Assembly (NCBI RefSeq): GCF_964355755.1
Contig: NC_092674.1
Location: forward strand, 18,490,501-18,554,500
Direction of reading: 5' to 3'
Origin: Antedon mediterranea
Lineage: Eukaryota > Echinodermata > Crinoidea > Comatulida > Antedonidae
Length of the DNA stretch: 64,000 nt
In this document: positions 11,041 to 22,072 of the stretch, piece after piece
How the letters are laid out: each line of letters begins with the position of its first letter
Position numbering within the stretch: the first letter of the stretch is position 1
Made by a program: the position numbers and the translations under genes
The notes under the pieces: generated by a model
The model's input: the letters and a program-made list of their open reading frames with translations, nothing else
The model's database searches: none
What the model was told of the DNA's origin: nothing

Positions 11041-11465
11041 ATAAATTTACGTAAGGGCAAAATTCGGTAAATCGCGCGTTACTTCTAGAATATTTACTCG
11101 ATGGTATATAAAGTTGGCTAGAATTTCGGTACTGATTTTAACCACCTGATGTAACCCTGTTTACTAATTAGATTGAGTTAGATAATTAGTTATTGACAAT
11201 TAAAACAAATTTAGGTTCAACGATTTGCCCCAAATAGGGGTGTTTTCCGATCGTGGTATACACTGTCTAATGGATGTCCTCTTGAAAAATACCTGCACCC
11301 AATAATACGAGAATGCTTCACATTTTCCTATCTCCTCCTACGATAATTGTTTTTAATAGCTGAAAACCGATTGAATAGGGAGTACAGTATCATAATGTTG
11401 AAGAAAAAATACTATTATTATATGTATTGATTTGCGATGAATGGAACATTCCAATCTGTCAGACT
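11041..11465. mobile_element. Unclassified ~450-bp dispersed repeat, copy A
   Basis: Closely related copies lie at 23838-24300 and 24632-25090, with fragments near 6935-7025 and 25447-25545. All copies run 'ataaatttacgtaagggc', a TATA-like 'ggtatataaagttgg', 'ccacctgatgtaaccctg', 'ccccaaataggggtg', 'tcctatctcctcctac' and 'gatttgcgatgaatggaaca'. Segmental copy 3 lacks it at the corresponding site, which shows a discrete insertion. It has no terminal inverted repeats or coding frame. A TC-start after A and an AT-rich 5' end would fit a non-autonomous Helitron, but that is inference. Confidence 0.65.
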
Positions 11466-11939
11466 CCCGGTTTGTAGGTAAATTCTCTTTCCGTGCTAAA
11501 CACAAACCTTTCTCGTCTTGTGGCCTTAATAATTATAGATTTGTTTTGTTAAAATATTGTTATCTTAAATAGACATGAACATAATATGTATACTAATTTA
11601 AAGAAAGTAACATCATGTATGTCCACGCTGTTTACCACTTTGTTTGTATTTAAATAAATTTATACCAATTGTGTCACTGTGCTTTGGAAACTCAATCTCG
11701 TGTCCATCAAGGATCGAAGAAAACTTCATAGTCCTTGTCTTTTTTCTATTGTAATTAATGAAAAAAGAATTTTCCTACTTTCTATATCCCTCTTGCCGCT
11801 GGCAACTGTCTTATAAATATCATTTTTAATGCCGTTCCTGCCATTTGGAACAATCTCCCAATTCACATCCGAATTACTAATAATTATCATTATTATTATT
11901 AGTTAGCATTAGCATAAGCTTTTAATTCTATAAGGGAGA

Positions 11940-13050
11940 TCAAATTAGTGAAACTAAATAATGACCTTAAAAATTTGGATAAGTCTGCAACATGGGAACA
12001 TTTTATAAATGCTGATGTTAATGAAAAAACTACTATAGTTTTAGGGGGGATATTAACTTGGATCCTAGTAAAGCTGTCTTGACAGCATTTGACAAATACT
12101 GTAAGAATTTTCTTAAAGTTGCCTGGAAAAAAAGATCCGAGTTAAAAAAGAGCTAATTTGCATTGTTGCTTTATAATTTTGTTTATTAATTTTCACTATA
12201 TATTGTATTTAATGTTGCAGAGAAAGACTGTTGTACATCTCTGTAAATCTTTTTAAATTACTATTTGTGTTTACTGTATTCGTTGATTTTAAAGTTTATT
12301 TTCATACTTTAATTTGTTAATTTTTTTTTATTTATTTTTTTTTTTACAAATGCTAAGTTTGGTTTATTTTAGGCCTTTCATATTATTAATTATTTTATCA
12401 CTGTAAACAACACTTAACTGTTACATGGAGGTTTCTTCTTAAAAATTTATATCCATTATAACTCTCAAAACATAAATCATGATTGTTCTAAGATAAAAAT
12501 GTTAATAAAATACAAACATAAATAAAAAAAAAAATAGTACCACTGTAAATAAATTACTAACCACGATTAACTTTCATAATAATACAGTATTAACAAGAAC
12601 ATAAATAATAAAATAATAATAAATATTATAAAAGATTATAAATTTAATAATATCCTCAATAATAGCCTAATAAAATTTCTTTAAACAATAAGATATTAAT
12701 AATGTTGATAATAATAATAATAAATAAATATACTTATATAGGCCTATAACTCCATCAAAAGTTAAGTGTTGTACTTTTTTTTTCACTATTGTATAATTGT
12801 ATAATAAAAAGATATTACCTATACGTTGGCCTTGATTCCTCGAAAGACGCTATGCGTCTTCGACACATTCCCGACGTCAGGTTCGCCAGTTCCTCTTTTA
12901 TATACGTACAGGCTCTCTTCTCTCAGACGTGCTTTGAGATTTGAGCATGCCGAATCCTAGTTTACAAATTCCTATTTTTTAGCCTTAGTAGGCTACTATA
13001 TACAGTTTCCTAATGCTTTCGTCCTCTTGAATATAACTGCGGCACGAAAA
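11940..13050. other. AT-rich intergenic stretch
   Basis: Mostly poly-A/T and (AAT)n-like sequence with no supported gene. A short hairpin with arms AAGACGC/GCGTCTT lies at about 12844-12860. A short broken frame near 11940-12150 could be old transposon sequence but is not identifiable. Confidence 0.4.
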
Positions 13051-13850
13051 AATACAAAATGTTAATGTCAATGTTTTTATGATCAATATCATCAATGGTA
13101 TTTTGTAAATGACCCACAGTATTGCAAAATTTTAAGAAGGTCAAAGTTTAGGCCTATATAAAAATGAGTAATATACTGACAGTAGTAACATTCACCTTCA
13201 TCTGACAAAGTTTACAAACGCAATTTCATCATAAAAACGAGTTCTTGAACTTTCATATTTATTGGATGGTTAGTATCGGCGAAAATAATTTCCAATTGTT
13301 GAGTATTTTTTCTAACTAGAGTTTTTAACAGATAGGCCTATAAAGCAAAATATAATATATCTATTTACATTAAACGCCTTCATTCGTCTATTATTAACAT
13401 TCACCAAGACACTTCCATTAAAATTCATTTTTATTTGTTTACAGTTAAAAATTCTGCATTTTACTTTATTATTTTTTGAAATGTATAATTAAATATTTCT
13501 TTATAAAAATTCTATATACAATTTTTTTGTAATACCCTAATTTATTTCCGCATTCAACAAGTTAGCCTATAATTTAAAGATATTATGACCGTAATGTGCC
13601 AATCTGATAGTTGACACGCAACACATTTGTTTTGCTTGTCATGGAAATTACTATATACATTTCACAATGTGTTGGTTAAAAACACCACCTGGGTCAATAA
13701 TTCATTAGCAAAATATGACACAAATAATAAGTTGTTTTGACTAATTGATACCGATTCTTATTACAATTGCGACGAAGGCACTGGTCTCTGTTGCACGTGC
13801 ATACAGATATAACCATTTGTTGGCAAACGCAAATTACGTAACAAAATGTT
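13050..13850. repeat. Segmental duplication, copy 2 (partial)
   Basis: Homologous to 9320-10420 in order: 'atcatcaatggt', 'caccttcatctgacaaagtt', 'gatggttagtatcggcg', 'taccctaatttatttc', 'gttgacacgcaacacatt' and 'gcactggtctctg'. It lacks the right part of copy 1. Confidence 0.65.
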
Positions 13851-14156
13851 TTAACAGTATTCATATAATTTACATCATTTTTAGTTCCTGTAGTGGTTCT
13901 ATATTGGTTTCCCCTAGTACATTTCCTCTGGTATTTTTCCCTGGACATCTTTTCTCCTATAAAATTCTATTGTCTCTTTCATTTTGGAGATAATGAAGAA
14001 AACATCAAAATACCTCTTAATTTGAATATAATTGAATAACCCGTTCATGTCATAAATGAGAATTTGTAAACTCGATTGAGATTTATGAATATGACTACCA
14101 TGCAGCGGTTGAACGATTTTGTATTTTCGTCCTTTGATTGGTTGACGCGAATCAAC

Positions 14157-17100
14157 ACTAGTACAGGAAAACTATGAAATATGGTTGAAAAAATAGCAAC
14201 AGAATTTATTTCACCACAATGCATTTCTATAAGGTCCCTATATGAACATACTAAAAGTCTAGAAAAATCCAAGTAGGGGAAATAGGTTTTTTTAAACAAA
14301 ATGGCCGCCAATGGCGAAAATTCCTAAAAAAGGACAAAAAAACATAAATGATAGATCTAATTACCACTTTATAACAGTTTTTACAATGGTTTATATATTT
14401 CTTTACAATTTCGAAGATCTGACCTACAATAAACACATTATTTTAAGTGCTGTTAATTAGAAAATGGCCGAAAAACAAATGTTTAAGTATCTAGATATAT
14501 CCCTATTGTTATAATAATATATAAAACGCAGTCCTTCCTATGCTTAATACATAGGATTACGGTGTCTATTAATAAATCAGTTCATTCACATTTGTACTGT
14601 TATAACAATATATTACAACATTGGTGGTGCCAGTGGGGAGGGGTATAGGGATGGGAGATCAAATGGGAAGGGTGAGGGAGTCTGTCCGTCCCCCCATCCC
14701 CTCTCCACAATTGGCTATTTTTTATGTAGACAATAATATGATGATATTTCCTAAAATAAAACAATACCCCATTGAGTGCTGTTTCAAGGATTTTCATTTT
14801 TAAAAGTGAGTAAAACTACCCTTTACCGGTATAATATTATCGGAACCTCTGGGTGCGCTCCCATTGATTGGCCAGCCAATTGATGCTGGCTGCGCTCTCC
14901 ACCCCTCTCCCCCCCCCCCCTCATCGGGAAAATCCTTGCGCCACAATCTATTACCGTATTTATTCGGATAAACGCTACATTTAGAAAAATCGAATAAATT
15001 CCCCCCTACCCCTCCATAGGACATCATTTTGAATAACCTACGCCACCGCACCCCCTCCCCCGCTACCATCGGACATCATTTTGAATTTATTTCCTCGAAT
15101 GTACGCCCCGCCACATGCATATTATACACAATATTGTATTTTAACACATCTCTATTTGTAATAGAATTCACTGAATGGTGTTGTATTTGTTCATATCTAA
15201 AGGGTGTATTTATTTGATTATACACGTTTCCCACATTACACCCACAAAAATATACGCCTCTCCGAATAAACTCCTCACGACGATTACACGCCCCCACTAC
15301 CCTCCTTAAAAATCAACCACCAAGGGCATTTATTCAAATAAATGCGGTAATTTCACTTTCATCTTGTCAGTATCTCATCCTCCATCTATTGGTGGGGAAT
15401 TGAGCATGTGCTGATGCCGTGGCATTCTTAAAAAATAGTGGAGCAGCAGTCCAAACCATATTTTCTGCAACGGCAATTCATTTTACTACAACCTTATTTA
15501 TAGGTACATCTAATCAACTTTAATAGTTTCTCTGGTGCTGGTAGTCAATTTGTCATCAATACTTTCCATCCCTAGTCTGTGGGTTGAAGAGTATTTCCTA
15601 TCCACTGCTATACCTGGTAATAAAGACTCACGAAATGAAATTTTGCAGCAAGGGAATAGATTTGCTTTTTGCAACTTTCTCAAAGAAAAGAGGCTGTCTA
15701 AAGTCTCCATTGACTTCCCTCCATAATATATAGGTACCAATGCCAAATTCCTGATGCAATGTTTTCTTTTTTTTTTGGAAACTGTTTGGTTTACAGAACT
15801 TGACATACAACTCCTACTGTGATGTGATGATTTTTAAGACCAACACCTTTTCCTAAACCAAATTTACTTACGGCCCATAATTATAGCCATTAAACACAAT
15901 AGTTTACTTTGCCTTCATATAACGTAACAAACATACATGGTACATAATAAGTGTCTTGAAATGTTGCTGTTTCGGGCCAAGAGGTTTGATGTAGCAAACA
16001 GTGGGCAGTGAGATGAAGGTTTCTGAGTAGTCTAGCAGTGTGTATGGAGTCAATGGAGTAAAAGAGGGCTGCAGGAAAAGTATAAGATTTTTTTTTTGAC
16101 CAAATGATGCATTGTGTATGACTGTCTCACATAGATGATGAAATAGTATATGTGAGGGAATGTGCACTGCTTCTTTATTGATGAATATGGTTGGTTTGAC
16201 CCATGTGTTCTTTCCTCTTAAATTTATATTCTGTCACGGTTGCTTCATTCATTGATTTAATACTGTATGTTCTCGATGGGGGAGCACTGTGAATGCATGT
16301 AAAGTCTGTCCTTGGTGTGAAGCTCTGTAAAAATTAGTTTGCTTTTTATACATGGAATCCAGGGATATGATACTACATCCCATCTATTTGGTGTAGGAAA
16401 AGGTCTTAAAAAGTCTTAACACCTGGGCAGTCGTATGCTTACAAACTCTGTAAAACCAAACGTCTCCAAAAAAAAAAAGAACCCATCGCATCAGAGGAAT
16501 TGGCATTGGTAGCTATACTGTATGGAGGAGGAATACGTTCTGGGAGAAAGTAGCAAAAAGCAAAACAGCACTTGAAATAAAGTCTATTCCCCCTACAACA
16601 AATGCTGCAAAATGTCATTCCCTGCGTGTATATTACCATGGTACAGCAGTGGATAGAAAGTACTCTTCAACCCACAGACTGGGGGATGGAAAGTTACAAA
16701 TGGCGTGATGTGTCCATTGATGACAAATTTACCACCAGTACCACTGTTTGTGACGAATACCACGGCATCAGCACATGCTTAATTCCTACCTATAGACAGA
16801 GGATGATAACTGGACAATGAAAATAAATGGATTAATAGATTGTAAGATTGTATAATTCTATTGTAAATGAGCTGTTTTATTAGACACCGTAGTCCTGCAT
16901 TATAATGCATAGGACTACGTTGTCTATTATTATAACCGTGGTGATATCTTGATACTTAAATGTGTGTTTTTGTTGCTAAATAGCATTTAAATTAATATGT
17001 ATATTGCAGTTTAAATGTTTGACACTAAAGAAATATAAAAAGCATTATAAAAACTGCTATCAAGTGGTAATTAGATATAAAATATATGTTTTTTGTTCAT

Positions 17101-17283
17101 TTTTATACATTTTTCGCCATTGGCGGCCATTTTGTTTAAAAAAACCTATTTCCCCTACCTGGATTTTTCTAGACTTTTAGTATGTTCATATAGGGACCTT
17201 ATAGAAATGCATTGTGGTGAAAAAAATTCTGTTGCAATTTTTTCAACCTTTTACTGATTCTGAGCATATCTTTCCTGTACTAC
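14157..17283. mobile_element. 3.1-kb fold-back element with long imperfect inverted arms
   Basis: The left arm (14157-14580, then 15355-15870) reads as the reverse complement of the right arm (16385-16790, then 16885-17283). Outer match: 'gtaggggaaataggtttttt' and 'aaaatggccgccaatggcga' at 14270-14320 against 17110-17160. Inner match: 'gcatgtgctgatgccgtgg' at 15405 against 16760, and 'aagtactcttcaacccacag' at 16658 against its inverse near 15590. Both inner arms encode remnants containing AVDRKYSSTHRLG in opposite orientation, so they derive from a once-coding sequence that I do not recognise. The loop is about 15870-16385. Confidence 0.7.
14590..15352. mobile_element. Insertion in the left arm of the fold-back element
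   Basis: This stretch has no counterpart in the right arm, so it was inserted after the arms formed. Part of it (14945-15350) is a diverged member of the 'attcgaataaacgcc' family that also forms the inverted repeats at 22530-23030 and 29063-29475; shared words include 'acacaatattgtatt' and 'atttatttgaa'. Confidence 0.5.
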
Positions 17284-18380
17284 ACGCGGAAGAATTTTCT
17301 CGCGTGTGCCGTGAAAGTCGCGTTGTCTCTCAGGATTGTCCAAACACAGAAAATAATGTATTTACATTCTTTGAATGAGGTTAAATAAACACCTTTTTTA
17401 TTTAATAAACATGTAATATCATATTTTATTGAATTTTACAATTTTGATATACAAAATATATTTTACTAAAATAATGTAATTATTATCGAAAAGTTCATAG
17501 AACTGCCGAATGAGGGCGCAATTTGTTCACTTCGTTCGGTGATATTTTAGCCCCTATATTTCAAAAACCACAAGTCAGATTTTTATAATTCTTTCTTTAT
17601 TATAATATTACTACAAAATACTAACAGGCAATGTATAATTTGTTTGAAAGTTGTTAAATTTTATTTTACATTCTTATGTGGGTCGTACATAGTACGTAGT
17701 TTAGTTACGTTTATGATTATATTGTTGTTCTGTACAGTAGGCCAGACTATATTTACGTTTCACAAAATGTTTGCTACTAATAGTTCAACAAAAATAATTG
17801 TCAATATTTCTAAAGAAAGAACAATAATTAAACTGTTACGTCAAAAAGTTGAGCGGAAATATTGAAAAATGTCCAGGAGGAAACCAGTCTGCTCCCTCCA
17901 AGAGCTATAAACCTATATTCATCACAAAAATGTAACATGTCTGTGCTAACGAAAATAACAGCTAACGAAAAACGTGTGCATTTTTGGTTATGTATTTTAT
18001 CCAATATTAAAGCTGTAAATCCCCTTTTGAAGATTTGGAAGGCTATTCCTGGTATACTATACAAAATGATTGCGTTTTTTTGTATGGTATCAACATAAGT
18101 GAAATCAGTCTCAGATTGAAAAATATACTTATTTAATTTTTAAAAACTAGAATTAGATTTGTTTTAATGAAAAATAAAAATTATATAAATGTGTTGTTTT
18201 TCTGCATATATTCATTGTATTTTATCTGTAAATTGTTTTTATCATGCTGAAATAAATTAAATCAAATAAAATTACGTTTTCATGATTATTTTTTCATTAT
18301 TAATTTGTTTCAATTGCAATTTCTGCTTTTTAGTTTATTATGTTTGAAATGTATAATTATATACCATTATTTTGTAATAG
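17284..18380. other. Intergenic stretch without recognisable genes
   Basis: AT-rich, with short frames only. About 18000-18065 resembles 19405-19460 ('ttggaaggctattcctggta' against 'ttagaaggctatccctgtta'), so it belongs to the duplicated material upstream of the MACPF-ApeC gene. Confidence 0.4.
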
Positions 18381-19440
18381 CCTAATTTATTTCAGCATTC
18401 AATGGTAACCTATAAATTAAAATATAAGCGAATTGACTCAATCAGATAGTTGACACGCAACACATATTGTTTCCCTTTTACATACGTCATTGAGGTAGAC
18501 CTTATCTACTCCAAATTTACATTAATATGAATTTCACAACGTATTGGTTAAAAACGGCACCATCTGGATCAATAATTCATTTAGTACAATATGATACAAC
18601 TGATATTATTATAATTTCATTGATAACACAATTGATAGGCCTACGAATTGTTATTACAATTATGACGAAGGCATTGGTCTCTGATACACGTGCATACAGA
18701 TAACTTCGTTTGTTGACAGACGTTGCCACCTGGCCTTTTACCACCCGTCTATAGCCACCCATTCCCTTTCGCCAACCGGCCTCCAGACACCTTGTCTTTT
18801 GGCACTCAACATTTTTCCTAGGCCGGTCTTAATTTGATCAGCAATTGAATACAATTTTGTTCTTTGTGTTTTTTGTCAGAACCAAATTTCTGTTAATAAA
18901 TTGCTTGTTTATGGCTTAGACACAGATGCTTAGGCCTAAGGTGTATAGGGCTAATTTCGATGAGTTGTTATTACGTGTTAATATTCTTTGCTAAAAGCAT
19001 ATTTTATAATTCTTACGAATCGAACAATGACTTATTAAATAAGTTTAAATTGATTTTGTAAACTCTACTGTAATTTATTTTACTATTTTGACCATTGTAG
19101 GCTTAATAAAACCCTTAGTCCAGGACGCATAGGCCTATAATATTTATAATAACTCTTTCCATGCTAAACACAAACCTTTCTCGTCTTGTCGCCTTAATAA
19201 TTATAGATTTTTTTTTGTTAAAATATTGTTATCTTAAATAGACATGAACATAATATGTAATGTGTTTACTAATTGAAAGAAAGTTGTAATTATTAAGGAA
19301 AGTTGCACCTCTCTTTTAAATATCATTTTTAATGCCGTTCCTGCCATTTGGAACATGCAATCTCCCAATTCACATTTGAATTATTAATAATTTTCATAAA
19401 ATAAATTCCCTTTTGGTAATTTAGAAGGCTATCCCTGTTA
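18380..19440. repeat. Segmental duplication, copy 3 (empty site for the ~450-bp repeat)
   Basis: Collinear with 10110-11900. Between 'gcataggcctataat' (about 19127) and 'ctctttccatgctaaacac' (about 19146) it lacks the roughly 450 bases found at 11035-11488 in copy 1, so it is a natural empty site. It ends about 400 bp before the MACPF-ApeC coding start and therefore includes upstream flank of that gene. Confidence 0.7.
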
Positions 19441-19614
19441 CCATACAAAATTATTTTTGTTTTATCTATATTTGTTTTCTTGACGTAATAACGTGTGGAA
19501 GACAGTCTGCAAGATATTGATAATGTTTACCGAAGTCATTGTTACTAAATGCTTAAATTTAATAACCGCCGTTATCAATAGCAACAACAGATACTGAACA
19601 GCTTTTCCAATACG

Positions 19615-19842
19615 ATTGCCCTTATAAATTAAATTGGATTTACCGAAACAACACTTTTAATTAAACGAAAGGTAAGTGATCGTTTTTTAAATATATGTAT
19701 AACGTATATTTTATAGTTGTTCTATTTTGTCTATTATACATGAATGTACAAAAAAAGCAATTATGCCTATATAAGAATATTTGTGAAAAAATTATAAATT
19801 AGTTACAGGGACAGTAGCCTAATGGTATTTTATTTGTTCCAG
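19615..19842 (+). promoter_or_regulatory. Likely core promoter and non-coding first exon of the MACPF-ApeC gene
   Basis: A TATAAA lies at 19623-19628. A strong splice donor AAAG|GTAAGT follows at 19671/19672, and an acceptor (tatttgttccag) ends at 19842, eight bases before the ATG at 19851. A short 5'-untranslated exon ending at 19671 is therefore likely. Its start, about 25-30 bp after the TATA box, is inference. Confidence 0.5.
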
Positions 19843-19850
19843 ACTGAAAC

Positions 19851-20325
19851 ATGACAACAACTTTCATTTTACTTATACATGGTCTTTTGCTAGTCCATGG
19901 ATTCACTGACCCACCGCCATACCAAATTGACCCCATGTTTCTTAAGAACGAGATGGTTATAACTGGCGCATATCCAGGTGGTATCGACTACCTTGGTATT
20001 AGCTATAACCTACTGTATGGTAATCCAGATGGAAGCCCAACGACTGCTGCACAAGACCCTGGACTTCGGCCAACATGGAAAGTATTTGAATGGACCTTCA
20101 ATAAAGGTTCAACGCCAGACCAAGTTGTTTACTCAGCATCTTCAACCTGTTCGTCAGTCAAACAGCTAGAATTGTTCCACAACGCATATGCATATGCCTC
20201 TAAATTTGAAACAGATGTCAGCTTTTCTGGTAGGCCTAAACACACATTTTCTTTCTTTTTTTCCCATAAAGTTTTACCTTTATGCGCCTTGAGCACTCTG
20301 GAGTGGTATGTGCGCTATAAAAATC

Positions 20326-20360
<35 letters not shown>

Positions 20361-22072
20361 TTTCGAGGGCCAATTTTTACGCCAAATAAAATATTATGTT
20401 CATTCAATATTTAACTCTTTAACGTCCACATACTAAACAAAACCCCAAAAAAGTAAAGCTGAAGTCTAAATTTTGTTTTGTTTCAGTCAGTGTACGATTT
20501 AGATATGGATCGACAAAATTCAGTCATAGCAGCTGTAAGTTTCATAAATGTTTTGATTAATCCAATCCCATTATTTAAATCATTTATTTTCAATTCGATA
20601 TCAATGTTACTACCCAATTTATTTCTAGTTGATACTGTAATCTTAGAACTTAGATCTGTCACTCCATTGTGTTTGTAGTAATTCTATATAAAAACGTAGA
20701 TGTAGATTGCAAAATCCCCCAATGTATATTTTTAGTCTTTTGTGAGATTAAATTTACTCACCTTTATTTACATGTTTCGTTACAAAAAAATGAACTTCAT
20801 CCTGCCTTAAAGCTTTGTTGAAAGTAGAGAATATTTGAAGGATGTTACTGCTGTAAATTCTATGACTTAGCAATATTATTTAATTTGATTTAGGCCTAAA
20901 GTCCAAATCCGTATCTGGTGAGCTGGCCGCTGGAAAAATAGATAATTCTTGCGAAATATGTTTTAGAAAAAAAAAGGTGGAAGATAAGTCCTGATACGGG
21001 CATTGCATTGAAATTGCACAAATAATAACATACTCTATGCTACAATTATTTTTACAGACTATAAGAATGTAATGGTGTCAATAAATTCGAATTCCTATGT
21101 TTATTATGAGGAGAAGGACTTGTGCAATTTTGGACAGGCAAGATTTAAATATGAGCTGGCGCAGGTTGATAGGTATCCACTATCAAGATCTTTCGTTAAC
21201 AGGGTCAATGCACTTCCCAACATCTATTCTAAAGCTAATTATGACTACATGAAATTTATTCATGATTTCGGAACAGTAAGTGTATTTGAGTTTATACTGT
21301 TTTGTATTATCATAGTTGTTTACTAAGAACAATAACTAGCCTTAACTGGATAAACTTTAATCATGTTAGTTATCATTAAATACAAATTGAAAATCTGCCG
21401 ATATTTTCTAATTAAAAATATAATCTAAAAGAACTCTAACAAGTTGTGTTTACTTACTCTGCTTTTATTATTAGCATGTTGTGAACGAGGTAAACCTAGG
21501 AACTAAAAACGTGAAGCGATACCAGTGGTCAAGTTCAGCTTTTGCATACTACTCTTCGGAATATGTATGTTATTAGTATAGGCTTACTATTTTTAAACTT
21601 ATGGCTTCATTATTATAAATAATTCTATAGTTTACCTTGTGAGAAAGATAATCCTCTTTTGGTATATCTCAAACCTAACCTTGGGGGTAGGCTATACGAT
21701 TGGTTGACACAATAATTTATTTCCTTCAGTATTCTTCGAGTACTTCACTTGGAGGGTCGTACATGGGCTTTAAAAGCTCAATTGATGTAAACACAGATTC
21801 AGTTAAAAGGTCTATGGATACAGGGTTTAATGTTGGTTTGCAAGTTGAAACATATACACTAGGAGACAGCAACCTTGCCATGCCATATGCATACCAATTG
21901 ATGGGTATGGAAGAAGTATTCGACGTTCAGTACTGGCAGTTGCACCAGGATTATGTGAACTCAGGAATTCTGTCTGATGATTTCTATGGTCGTCTTACAA
22001 CTATGCGATATAATATGGAACAAGCATTAACTGACTATCCGGAATGGTTGAACAGTGATGAGGCACAAGAAG
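19851..22072 (+). CDS. Signal peptide and MACPF exons (exons 1-5)
   Basis: Exon 1 (379 nt) has the signal peptide and YLGISYNLLYGNPDG. Exon 2 (48 nt, phase 1/1) gives a basic strand, VSVRFRYGSTKFSHSS. Exon 3 carries YVYYEEKDLCNFGQARF. The 90-nt exon 4 opens with the H of the MACPF signature. Exon 5 (343 nt) begins YSSSTSLGGSYMGF and ends in phase 1 at AAG|GTAGAG. Frames seen in raw translation past each donor are read-through into introns and not protein. Intron 1 holds an (ATT)n run at 20327-20360 preceded by a LINE-tail-like 'atgtgcgctataaaaatc'. Confidence 0.88.

Larger units (their letters stand above)
9300..11935. repeat. Segmental duplication, copy 1
   Basis: This stretch is related to 13050-13850 (copy 2) and 18380-19440 (copy 3), all in the same direction. 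Shared blocks include 'caccttcatctga.aaagtt' (9530, 13195), 'agttgacacgcaacacat' (10170, 13608, 18450), 'gcattggtctctgata' (10382, 18670), 'cctttctcgtcttgt' (11507, 19168) and 'tgccgttcctgccatttgg' (11829, 19332). Within copy 1, about 9965-10160 is repeated again at 10676-10880. No protein is supported. Confidence 0.7.

Noticed and set aside
11940-12160. Possible coding remnant (LNNDLKNLDKSATWEHFINA)
   Set aside because: About 60 codons with a frame break and no family I can name; not enough to call.
17644-18098. Overlapping short frames of 73-78 codons on both strands
   Set aside because: No domain, no splice support, and composition typical of AT-rich intergenic DNA.
20478-20678. Open frame giving DLDMDRQNSVIAA as the second MACPF exon
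   Set aside because: The incoming phase requires another frame, and the 48-nt exon in that frame matches the 48-nt exon of the paralogue in length and phase.
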